A stretch of DNA of 64,000 bases. Source: Pseudomonas cedrina subsp. cedrina. Lineage in GTDB: Bacteria; Pseudomonadota; Gammaproteobacteria; Pseudomonadales; Pseudomonadaceae. Both the position numbers and the translations under genes were made by a program. Below the pieces are notes generated by a model. The model did no database searches. It had not been told where the DNA came from and saw only the letters and a program-made list of their open reading frames with translations. Below, piece after piece: positions 8,160 through 16,700 of the stretch. Location of the stretch: the NCBI RefSeq assembly GCF_001983175.1, contig NZ_MNPW01000019.1, positions 1 to 64,000 of the forward strand, read 5' to 3'. Every line of letters starts with the position of its first letter. Positions within the stretch are counted from its first letter, which is position 1.

Positions 8160-9380
8160 ATGGCTAGCCAACCCGCAACGTTGTTGATCGTTGATGATGA
8201 CCCCCAGGTGCGCAAGCTCCTGGAAACGCTGCTGCAACACGAAGGCTACCTGACCCTGAGCGCCGGCAGCGGTGAAGAAGCCCTGCAGAGCGTGGCGAAA
8301 CAGCCACCGGACCTGATCCTGCTGGACGTGATGATGTCGGGCATGGACGGCTACGAAGTGGCCAGCCGGCTCAAAGGCGATGAAGCCACGGCGGGCATAC
8401 CGATCATCATGCTGTCGGCGCTCAGTGAATCGAGCGCACGGGTGAGTGGGCTCGAAACCGGTGCCGAGGAGTTCATCAGCAAGCCGGTGGAACGGGTCGA
8501 GCTATGGCTGCGCGTGCGTAACCTGCTGCGGCTCAAGGCACGCGGCGATCTGGCCGCCAACACGCCTGGCCCGGCGCCACGGCAAACCGGTATGAACGTG
8601 CATGACCTGGCTCGCCAGGACCTGGAAAACGCCTTGCGCCAGGCCGTCGAGCGCAGTGAGTTCAGCGTGCACTACCAGCCCAAGGTCGAGGTTGCCAGCG
8701 GCCGCATCTGCGCCCTGGAAGCGCTGCTGCGCTGGGAGCGGCCCAATTATGGCGCGGTGTCTCCGGCCGTGTTTGTGCCGATACTGGAAAGCCTTGGCCT
8801 GATCGTGCCCGTGGGACGCTGGGTCATCGACACGGTCTGCCAACAGATCGCCGAATGGCAAAGCGGTGACATTGGCCCCGTGGAAGTCTCGGTCAACGTC
8901 TCCGGCCACCAACTGATCGAAGGCGACCTGATTGCCGATATCGCACGTATCCTCGCGCAAACCGGCGTGGCGCCCGACTTGCTGGAGGTCGAGTTGACCG
9001 AAGGCTCGCTGATGGAAAACACCCAGCACACCATCGCCAGCCTGCAGCGCCTGCACACCATGGGCGTGAAGATCTCGATTGACGACTTCGGCACCGGCTA
9101 TTCGAGCCTGGCGTACCTGCGCCGGTTTCCCATCGATACGTTGAAGATCGACATCGCGTTTATCCGCGAAGTCACCACCAACCCTCAGGATGCGGCGATC
9201 ACCCGCACCATCATCGAACTGGCCCACAGCCTCAACCTGCGAGTGGTGGCCGAAGGCGTGGAAACCCAGGCGCAGTTGGCGTTCCTGAAGGAGGCCGGCT
9301 GCGATCAGATTCAGGGCTACCTGTTCAGCCGACCCTTGCCGGTGGACACCTTGAAGCGCCTGTTGCTGGAGCGCCTGTAA
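8160..9380 (+). CDS. response regulator with EAL cyclic-di-GMP phosphodiesterase domain
   Basis: This 406-residue protein joins an N-terminal receiver (Asp56 in LLDVMMSGMDG) to an EAL domain (about residues 155-400). The catalytic signature is present: EAL at 187-189, DDFGTGYSSL, EGVET and QGYLFSRPLP. It should therefore be active in hydrolysing cyclic-di-GMP to pGpG, under control of phosphorylation. No GGDEF domain is fused. It is the third gene of the kinase cluster, so the system probably converts an internal signal into lower cyclic-di-GMP and a motility or biofilm change. Confidence 0.94.
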   Translation: MASQPATLLIVDDDPQVRKLLETLLQHEGYLTLSAGSGEEALQSVAKQPPDLILLDVMMSGMDGYEVASRLKGDEATAGIPIIMLSALSESSARVSGLETGAEEFISKPVERVELWLRVRNLLRLKARGDLAANTPGPAPRQTGMNVHDLARQDLENALRQAVERSEFSVHYQPKVEVASGRICALEALLRWERPNYGAVSPAVFVPILESLGLIVPVGRWVIDTVCQQIAEWQSGDIGPVEVSVNVSGHQLIEGDLIADIARILAQTGVAPDLLEVELTEGSLMENTQHTIASLQRLHTMGVKISIDDFGTGYSSLAYLRRFPIDTLKIDIAFIREVTTNPQDAAITRTIIELAHSLNLRVVAEGVETQAQLAFLKEAGCDQIQGYLFSRPLPVDTLKRLLLERL

Positions 9381-9407
9381 ACCCCCGAGGGATCGGGCGC
9401 TGGCTTG

Positions 9408-9638
9408 TGTGGGAGCTCATAGGTATCTACACAACTTTCACAGGCTGGCAAATCTCCCTGTAGTGAGCGGGCTTGTCCCGCGCTGGGCTGCGAAGCGGCC
9501 CCAAACCAGGCGAATCGGGTTTGTCTGAAACTGCGCGGTGTCTTTATTGGGGCGGCTTCGCCACCCAGCGCGGGACAAGCCCGCTCACTACAAAAATGTG
9601 TAGATACCTATGCTATCGCAGGCAAGCCAGCTCCCACA
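9408..9638. repeat. nested inverted repeats around a REPIN
   Basis: Three inverted repeats are nested in this gap. Outermost are tgtgggagct (9408-9417) and agctcccaca (9629-9638). Next is a perfect 16-bp pair, cataggtatctacaca (9418-9433) and its complement (9597-9612). Innermost is a complete REPIN (9459-9592) beginning tgtagtgagcgggcttg and ending with the matching inverse. The 195-bp unit 9418-9612 looks like one short mobile unit placed within an older palindrome. The 364-bp gap between flanking genes holds no coding region. Confidence 0.85.
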
Positions 9639-9744
9639 TGAATTACCTTGAATGGGTACGGTTGTCGCATTGAGCCTGCAAAAAATTGAATCCTGCGCTG
9701 CGCCAGGGTCTCAAACAGGCAATACCCACCGCACGAGTCAGCTC

Positions 9745-10092
9745 ATGAAAAATATAGGCCAACGATTGCAGGAAGAACGTCAACGCCTGGGCTATTCGCA
9801 ACAGTACCTGGCGCGGGCCGGCGGCGTGACTGCGCGCGAGCAGCAGGGATACGAACAAGGCGAAGACCTGCCCCGCGCCGACTACCTGGCGGCGCTGGCT
9901 GCTCATGGCGTGGACGTGGTGTACGTGATTACCGGCAAGCGCGCCACGGTGGTCAATATCAGCCGCGAGCAGGCCCAGACCTTGATCGACAACCGCGTGC
10001 TGGGCCAGGAGGTATCGCTGGACCCACTGCCTGAGCATGAACTGTTGTTCAAGCTCAGCGCCCCCTCTGGCCCGCCGCCGGATCAATCCTGA
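9745..10092 (+). CDS. XRE-family helix-turn-helix regulator
   Basis: This 115-residue protein starts MKNIGQRLQEERQRLGYSQ and has a Cro/C1-type helix-turn-helix over about residues 4-60, followed by a short C-terminal tail (about 70-115) of unknown role. The start at 9745 fits the family; the upstream in-frame extension has no homologous look and no better ribosome site. It is monocistronic. Its last 10 bp overlap, tail to tail, with the small acidic gene on the other strand. The target genes are unknown. Confidence 0.85.
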   Translation: MKNIGQRLQEERQRLGYSQQYLARAGGVTAREQQGYEQGEDLPRADYLAALAAHGVDVVYVITGKRATVVNISREQAQTLIDNRVLGQEVSLDPLPEHELLFKLSAPSGPPPDQS

Positions 10093-10217
10093 TTTTCGGT
10101 GTTGCCGACGTCTGCCGCTTCGTCCAGATCGTTCAACGGGACTTCTGCGTCATCCATCAACGAACCCGGGTCTTCATTGCCTGGGTCGTTGAGCTCTTCA
10201 TCCAGTTCTTTTGACAT
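10083..10217 (-). CDS. small acidic protein (44 aa)
   Basis: A 44-residue reading frame starts MSKELDEELNDPGNEDPG and is strongly acidic and probably disordered. A strong agaggaga ribosome site precedes the ATG, which makes translation likely despite the small size. It lies 11 bp after the stop of another small polar protein on the same strand, so the two form a mini-operon. Its 3' end overlaps the 3' end of the convergent XRE gene. No function is recognised. Confidence 0.6.
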   Translation of the reverse strand: MSKELDEELNDPGNEDPGSLMDDAEVPLNDLDEAADVGNTENQD

Positions 10218-10228
10218 GACCGTCTCCT

Positions 10229-10420
10229 CTAACCGCCTTGGGTATCGATATCGGCATCGGTTTGCGTCTTGGGCTCAGGCTCACTCTTGAAGTCCGGGCT
10301 GTAGTCGTTTTCCTTGGCCGTGGGGTCTTTGGCCGGGACCGGGTCTTTGGGCGCGTCGGCGGCGGTAGCGGGTGCCGGTTCGTTGCGACCGCTGGCCTGG
10401 GGATCGTGGCTGGTATTCAT
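10229..10420 (-). CDS. small hydrophilic disordered protein (63 aa)
   Basis: This 63-residue protein (MNTSHDPQASGRNEPAPATA...) is rich in Pro, Ala, Asp, Lys and Glu, with no hydrophobic core, signal peptide or membrane segment. A good agaggtga ribosome site precedes the ATG. It is followed after 11 bp by the 44-residue acidic gene. The composition suggests a flexible stress or hydration-type protein, but I do not recognise a family. Confidence 0.7.
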   Translation of the reverse strand: MNTSHDPQASGRNEPAPATAADAPKDPVPAKDPTAKENDYSPDFKSEPEPKTQTDADIDTQGG

Positions 10421-10500
10421 GGGTCACCTCTTCGCAGTGTCGGGAAAATGCAGCCTGCGTAAGTCTAAGGTCGCGCGCGAGGCGCTGAAGTTCCAATTGC

Positions 10501-11046
10501 TTACGAGCCCGGATTGTCGAACTGAATGTACACCGCATACGCGGCGAGCAAGATCCAGAACACCATGAAGATCCAGGGCGTGCGCACGGAAAAAAGCAAG
10601 GATTTGCGGTAACCCTTGTGGGTCGACTCCACTTCGGAAAACAGCGGCGATTCATCGTAGGCCATGCCCATCACTGGTTCGCTGCGCAATAGTTCGCTCT
10701 GCTTGAAATGCCAGTGGTCAATGATGTCATAGGCCGCGCGAATCCCTGGCCAGGCGTTCAGGGAGCTGAGAATGCCCAGCAGCGCCAGAAAAAGCGGGAC
10801 CACCAGCGTAAACAATTTGCCCCACTCGGGGTTCAGGTTACCCATGCCGGAGACAAAGGCGATCACCAGGAACGACTGCGCCGTCAGGTAGGCATCGGTG
10901 CGGTTGGCCAGGATCGAGGTTTCGTATTGAATCTCGCGCCGGTAAAAGTCAAGGCGATCCTTGGGCGAGCCGAAGATCTTGGCGTTGTGTTCGCTGTGAT
11001 CGGTCAGGCTCGATTCCGGGGTGTCGGGTGAAATGATTCTGGGCAC
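10501..11046 (-). CDS. uncharacterised inner-membrane protein
   Basis: This 181-residue protein has a polar N-terminal region (about 1-60), two adjacent hydrophobic segments (AQSFLVIAFVSGMG and LFTLVVPLFLALLGILSSL) and a third near the C terminus (PWIFMVFWILLAAYAVYI). I place the start at the GTG at 11046, preceded by ggag at a good distance; a longer frame from 11220 lacks a ribosome site and has Arg/Pro-rich sequence that looks non-coding. It stands alone between the acidic mini-operon and the ATP-grasp pair. No function is recognised. Confidence 0.75.
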   Translation of the reverse strand: MPRIISPDTPESSLTDHSEHNAKIFGSPKDRLDFYRREIQYETSILANRTDAYLTAQSFLVIAFVSGMGNLNPEWGKLFTLVVPLFLALLGILSSLNAWPGIRAAYDIIDHWHFKQSELLRSEPVMGMAYDESPLFSEVESTHKGYRKSLLFSVRTPWIFMVFWILLAAYAVYIQFDNPGS

Positions 11047-11421
11047 GTCGCTACTCCACGCGGGTTCGAGGCCTATTAGAAGATTGGGCCGTGGGCGAAG
11101 TTCAAGTTTGTTCGTGCACCTGATTGGGGCGCGCTCTGCCCTGATGACGGGCAGGCTTGTTGTGGCAAGCGGGCTCTCCAGAGCAAACCTGCCCGCCATA
11201 GGGTAAATCATCCGCGTCAAAGGGAATTCGGCACAGGCATTGCTTTATCCATTCATCTGGCCGAAAACAGGAGCATTCGTTACCCCCCGACCCAGAGCCG
11301 ACCTCACAAGAAAGTAACGACCAGGCCCATTGGCACCATCAGCCACGGGCTCATAAAAAATGCGTTTTTTGAAACGGCAGTGCCACCCCCCTGCTCTGCT
11401 CGGCACTGACAAGGTACTGGA
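11047..11421. other. non-coding gap with a decayed REP and promoter region
   Basis: This 375-bp gap lies between divergent genes. A weak REP-like stretch (caggcttgttgtggcaagcg and a partial inverse) lies near 11150-11200. The palindrome aaaaaatgcgtttttt is at 11355-11370. An aagg ribosome site precedes the ATP-grasp gene at 11422. I see no convincing gene. Confidence 0.5.
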
Positions 11422-12831
11422 ATGGCTCGATCTTTCTTTGATGAAATGAATGATGCAGACGGCGCGTGTCGTGCGCATTATCAGGATTTTTCCCGCTGGC
11501 TGGCGAATACGCCGCCGGAACTGCTGGCCCAGCGTCGCCGTGAAGCCGATTTACTGTTCCACCGCGCCGGGATCACCTTCACGCTGTATGGCGATGAACA
11601 CGACACCGAGCGCCTGATCCCCTTCGACATCATCCCCCGCAGCATCCCCGCCAGTGAGTGGAGCCTGATCGAACGCGGCTGTATCCAGCGCGTCAACGCC
11701 CTGAACATGTTCCTGGCCGACATCTACCACGACCAGCGCATTATCAAGGCCGGGATCATTCCGGCAGAACAGGTGCTGGGCAACGAGGGCTATCAGGAGG
11801 CAATGGTCGGCCTGGACCTGCACCGGGGCATCTATTCGCATATTTCCGGCGTGGACCTGGTGCGTGATGGCGACGGCACCTACTACGTGCTCGAGGACAA
11901 CCTGCGTACCCCCAGCGGCGTAAGCTACATGCTCGAGGACCGCAAGATGATGATGCGCCTGTTCCCCGAGGTGTTCGCCAAACAGCGCATCGCGCCGGTG
12001 GATCACTACCCCAACCTGCTGCTCAAGACCTTGAAGAGCTCCAGCCGCCTGGACAACCCCAATGTGGTGGTGCTGACGCCGGGTCGCTTTAACAGTGCGT
12101 TTTTCGAGCACGCCTTCCTGGCCCGGGAAATGGGCGTGGAGCTGGTGGAAGGCGCCGACCTGTTCGTGCACGACCTCAAGGTGTTCATGCGCACCACCGA
12201 CGGCCCCAAACCGGTGGACGTGATTTACCGGCGCATCGACGACGCCTTCCTCGACCCCCACGCCTTCAATCCCGATTCCATGCTTGGCGTGCCCGGCCTG
12301 GTGGCCGCCTACTGCGCCGGCAACGTAGTGCTGGCCAATGCCATCGGCACCGGCGTGGCCGATGACAAGTCGATCTACCCCTATGTGCCACACATGATCC
12401 GTTTCTACCTGGATGAAGAACCGATATTGCAGAACGTGCCGACCTTCCAGTGCCGCAACCCCGATGAGCTATCCCACGTGCTGGCCAACCTGCCGGAGCT
12501 GGTAGTCAAGGAAACCCAGGGCTCCGGTGGCTACGGCATGCTGGTCGGCCCGGCCGCCACCGCCGCCGAAATCGAGGACTTCCGCCAGCGCATCAAGGCC
12601 AGGCCCCACGCCTACATCGCCCAGCCCACGCTGAGCCTGTCCACGTGCCCCACCTTTGTCGAAAACGGCATCGCCCCTCGGCATATCGACCTGCGGCCCT
12701 TTGTGCTCTCGGGCAAGGAAACCCGCCTGGTGCCCGGCGGCCTGACCCGCGTGGCATTGAAGGAAGGCTCGTTGATCGTCAACTCGTCGCAAGGCGGCGG
12801 AACCAAGGACACCTGGGTGGTGGAGGGCTGA
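11422..12831 (+). CDS. circularly permuted type 2 ATP-grasp protein
   Basis: This 469-residue protein matches the circularly permuted ATP-grasp family (former DUF404/DUF407). Family-like blocks include GVDLVRDGDGTYYVLEDNLR, GTGVADDKSIYPYVP and VVKETQGSGGYGMLVGP, the last being the nucleotide-binding ATP-grasp part. Family members are thought to form a peptide-like bond on an unknown substrate. The gene ends 2 bp before the alpha-E domain gene, its constant partner, so the pair is one transcription unit. The transglutaminase-like and proteasome-type genes often found next in pseudomonads are absent here. Confidence 0.92.
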   Translation: MARSFFDEMNDADGACRAHYQDFSRWLANTPPELLAQRRREADLLFHRAGITFTLYGDEHDTERLIPFDIIPRSIPASEWSLIERGCIQRVNALNMFLADIYHDQRIIKAGIIPAEQVLGNEGYQEAMVGLDLHRGIYSHISGVDLVRDGDGTYYVLEDNLRTPSGVSYMLEDRKMMMRLFPEVFAKQRIAPVDHYPNLLLKTLKSSSRLDNPNVVVLTPGRFNSAFFEHAFLAREMGVELVEGADLFVHDLKVFMRTTDGPKPVDVIYRRIDDAFLDPHAFNPDSMLGVPGLVAAYCAGNVVLANAIGTGVADDKSIYPYVPHMIRFYLDEEPILQNVPTFQCRNPDELSHVLANLPELVVKETQGSGGYGMLVGPAATAAEIEDFRQRIKARPHAYIAQPTLSLSTCPTFVENGIAPRHIDLRPFVLSGKETRLVPGGLTRVALKEGSLIVNSSQGGGTKDTWVVEG

Positions 12832-12833
12832 GT

Positions 12834-13784
12834 ATGTTGAGTAGAACCGCCGCGGATCTGTACTGGATGTCCCGTTACCTGGAGCGCGCCGAGAACCTGG
12901 CACGCATGCTCGAAGTCAGTTACTCCCTGTCGCTGATGCCCCAGGCCGGGCGCAGCGATGGCCTGGATGAACTGGCCATGTCGCTGCTCAGCAGCGGCAC
13001 CCTGGAGAGCTACCTCGAGCGTCACACACAGTTGGATGCCGAGCGCATGCTGCACTTCTTCGCCCTTGACGAGGAGAACCCCGCCAGCATCTACAACTGC
13101 CTGCGCGCCGCGCGCGGCAACGCCCATGCGGTGCGCGGGCGCATCACCGCCGACATGTGGGAAAACCTCAACGCCACCTGGCTGGAGATGCGCAGCATCG
13201 CCGCCGGCGGCCTGGCGCGGCATGGCATCAGCCATTTCTGCGATTGGGTCAAGCAGCGCTCGCATCTGTTCCGCGGCGCTACCTCGGGGACCATCATGCG
13301 CAATGACGCCTATCGGTTTATCCGCCTGGGTACCTTTGTCGAACGCGCGGACAACACCTTACGCCTGCTGGATGCGCGCTACGAGATGTTCGGCGAAGAA
13401 TCCGAAGAAGTCAGCGACTTGTCCGCGCGCGGCTATTACCAATGGAGCGCCCTGTTGCGCGCGCTGTCCTCGTTCGAGGCGTATACGGAGCTGTATCCGA
13501 ATGCGCTGAATGCACGCTCGGTGTCCGAATTGCTGCTGTTGCGCAGCGATGTCCCACGCTCGTTGCACGCCTGTATCGAAGAGTTGAGCCACATCCTCGC
13601 TGATTTGCCCGGCAGTTACGGGCGCACGGCCCAGCGGCTGGCGGCGGAGTTCGAGGCACGGCTGAGGTACACCGGTATCGATGAGATTCTGGAGGACGGG
13701 CTGCACAGCCGCCTCACCGAATTCATCGACACTGTGCGCGAGCTGGCCCAAGCGATTCACAGCTCGTACCTGGAGGTGGTTTAG
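12834..13784 (+). CDS. alpha-E domain protein (DUF403)
   Basis: This 316-residue, mostly helical protein starts MLSRTAADLYWMSRYLERAEN, the hallmark of the alpha-E family. The start at 12834 has ggaggg 9-10 bases upstream, inside the end of the ATP-grasp gene. Family members always occur with the ATP-grasp partner and are presumed to form a complex with it. The biochemical product is unknown. The next gene is convergent with an 8-bp gap, so the operon ends here. Confidence 0.92.
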   Translation: MLSRTAADLYWMSRYLERAENLARMLEVSYSLSLMPQAGRSDGLDELAMSLLSSGTLESYLERHTQLDAERMLHFFALDEENPASIYNCLRAARGNAHAVRGRITADMWENLNATWLEMRSIAAGGLARHGISHFCDWVKQRSHLFRGATSGTIMRNDAYRFIRLGTFVERADNTLRLLDARYEMFGEESEEVSDLSARGYYQWSALLRALSSFEAYTELYPNALNARSVSELLLLRSDVPRSLHACIEELSHILADLPGSYGRTAQRLAAEFEARLRYTGIDEILEDGLHSRLTEFIDTVRELAQAIHSSYLEVV

Positions 13785-13792
13785 GCGGCGCC

Positions 13793-16700
13793 TCAGGTGA
13801 ACGTCACAGGTCTATGGCTGAACTTCAGGTACTTCACGGGCTCCTGAAGCAAGAAGTAGGGATTGACTGCCGCGACGTGGTGTTGTGAGTTGGCATACAG
13901 AGACCTGACCATCTTTTCACCGTCCGTGCCGTAGAGCTCGTTGGCCTTGGCGAATATTTTCGACATGGGGGTGGAGCCGTGTGTCGCCGTCACGGTCCCC
14001 GCGAAGGCGTGAACGGGGCGCTGGATCAAACGCTGGAATTCCTTGGCGAAGGGCTCATTCCCCCGTCCGGCGTAACAGATAAGCAGCCGGACATTGTCAT
14101 AGCGGCTTGGGTCGATCTGCTTGGCCCTGATTTTGTTCAGCACTTGCTCCGGTGAATACTCTACATCGTTGAGCAGCACGGTATGGCGGTCACCCAGCAA
14201 GACGTCAACGGTGTCCAGCTCTCTGCCGTGGGCACAAATATTCAGACGCGTGACGCCTTTTACAGTGTCTTCAAATGTGTAGAGTTCTCCGTCGATCTGA
14301 GTAATGGCTTGCATGGTGCCGCCCAAGGCAATTTCGTTGCTGCCTTTCAAATTTCGATCCAGCAGGTTCATCTTGTCGATGGCCACCTCCTGGATATGTG
14401 TCATTGCGTTACGCAGCGCGGTTGAGACTTGCGGCGTAAAGCTCGTGAGCGCCAGCCCGTAGGCATTACCGCCCTGCACATCGTAGCCATACCACTGCGC
14501 CGAAGGCTTATCGTATTGAGCGATGACGCCCACGGTTTTCGCATCGACCTGCGCATTGCCCACCGCCACATCCTCACGCTGTGACAGGGTTTCCAACTGC
14601 GCCGGCGTGACCAGATGCTGTGGGTTCAAGCCATAGCCTTGGGCCGACAATGAGCCGAATTTCTTGCCGATCGCCATGGGCATCTCCGCTTGCTGCGCGG
14701 AGGCGGCGGTGAAGCCTGCGCCCCCAAGCTTTTCCGTCGCGTCTTCTACGCTGAGCACGCCGTGCAGCCCCGGCATCAACAAACCAAACACATCCAGCTC
14801 AGCGTCGGTGAATGCCCCGGTGTAATCGCCTTCGCCGGCCTTGCGGTAGGCCGAGACGAACGGAATCAGGTTAATCAGCGTTTCTTTGACCCGTTGATCA
14901 AACTGCTGGTGTTTTTCGTAGTTCGTAGTGCCTTCAGCGGTTTTCTCCATCGCTTCGACGTCAGATAGCACAAAATTGGCGGCGGCTTGAGCAATGGCCA
15001 CGGAAGACGGGTGGGCATAGCTGTCGGGCGCTCCATCGCCATTCTCGCCGCTTGCCGTTGCTGTCAGTGGCAAGCGGTCGATGATGAGATCGTCGCTGCG
15101 TGCATTCGCGCGCGGTACGGTGCCCTGCAGGTAGGCGGCATAATCGAGGCCCATCGACCGGCCAGACTCGACCCCTTGAGTCACCCCACCGGCGAAAACT
15201 TCCGGGCGCTGTGCAGCATTGCTGGGCCCCAGCTCAAAGGTATCGGGCAATTGAGGGTTTTTCCGCAGGATGCCTTGAGCCGGGAACAGTTCGTAACACG
15301 TGCTGGGGGACGTACGATGGGTGCGAATCAACAGGCCAAAATGCCCACGCCTTGCCTGCGCCTGCGCTTCATACGGCGTGCGGGAATTGACGAAAAAGCC
15401 TTCACGCACCGAGTACAGCTCGGCCTGGCCGTACGCCAGGTTCTTGCGGTCTTCAAGGGGCAATTGGGCAATCATATTCTGGACATTGACGGCGATACTG
15501 CCTTTAAACGCGGCGAGATAATCTTGAAATTCACGATGAAATCGCTGTTTGAAATCGGGCTGCTTTTCCAGCGTCTCCTTGACTTGGTCAAATTGCACGG
15601 TGGGATCCTCGCTCACCCACTTGACCGTCGGATGCGCAAACGCACCCGCCATGTACAGCTCCAGGATCGAAAACCGCTCCGCGGTGGCGTCGCGCAGCCG
15701 CTCGTACAGCCCGAAGGGCTCGAGGTAGAGGGCGATGCGGTCGAATGGTTCTTCGGACTTTATCGATGGGGTTTCTACATCGACATCGCTGCCCAGCAGT
15801 GTCTTGAGCTCTGCCAGTGCCATGTCACGACGCGAAGGCGCCTGGCTTTGTTGCACATTGCTGGCCTGCACCAGTTGCGCAAGGCGTTGATTGAAGCGAG
15901 TTCGCGCCTCTGCGAGCTGTTCCTGCGGATAGGCATCGTCCGCGCGCGGCGCGACAACCCCATTGGCTACGGCCCAGTCCACAAGGGCATTGCGCTGGGC
16001 CTGTGACTGTATCTGGCGCCCGACGGCCGTCACCGGTTGGCTCTGGCCAAATGTCATGACCTGCTTGAAGGTCATGTTGCGAGACGTCCCCGGCGCGATC
16101 TGTTCAATACGGGCCACCGAGCTGGCAAGGCTGGCCCAGGTATGGGACCCATAGACAACGCGGGTGGGGATATCACGGACCAGGAATTCGGGCCCCATGT
16201 GACCGAGCAACAACCTGGCCGCGGCCGGCGCCTGCGCTTGACGCACCTTGCCTTGGGCGACGAGGTGCCGAGCCAGGTTGTCGATAATCTGCGCTGGCGG
16301 TCGGCCCCAATTGTCGCTCTGGGCCAGATCGTAGCCCGCGACATGGTTGCGTCGGGTACCCGCAGCCGGATCCAGGTCCAGCACCAGGGCCGTCAGGGTC
16401 CAGTCAAGAGCGCTGGTGCCGCTGGATTTGCCGTTCAGCGCCGCTTCCAGCGCCTTACCCAGTTTCTCGGCTGCCGGGTTTGAAAGCATTCGCTCCAATA
16501 CCTCATCAGGCGCCAGCGGCAGGCCTGAAGAGATGTCGGGACCTGCCAGCGCCTGCCAGACATTGCCGCCCTCCTCCACGCCCGCCGCTCTGGCAGCCTG
16601 CTCAATCTGGGCGCTGACCTGCGTGCGTTGCTGTGTCGTCAGCAGTTGTTTACCGAGCAACGGCCAATAATCGCCCCGCGTGCCAGGTTCCGGCAGTTGA

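Noticed and set aside
11551..12393. 280-aa minus-strand frame opposite the ATP-grasp gene
   Set aside because: Its composition is that of an antisense shadow and it has no ribosome site.
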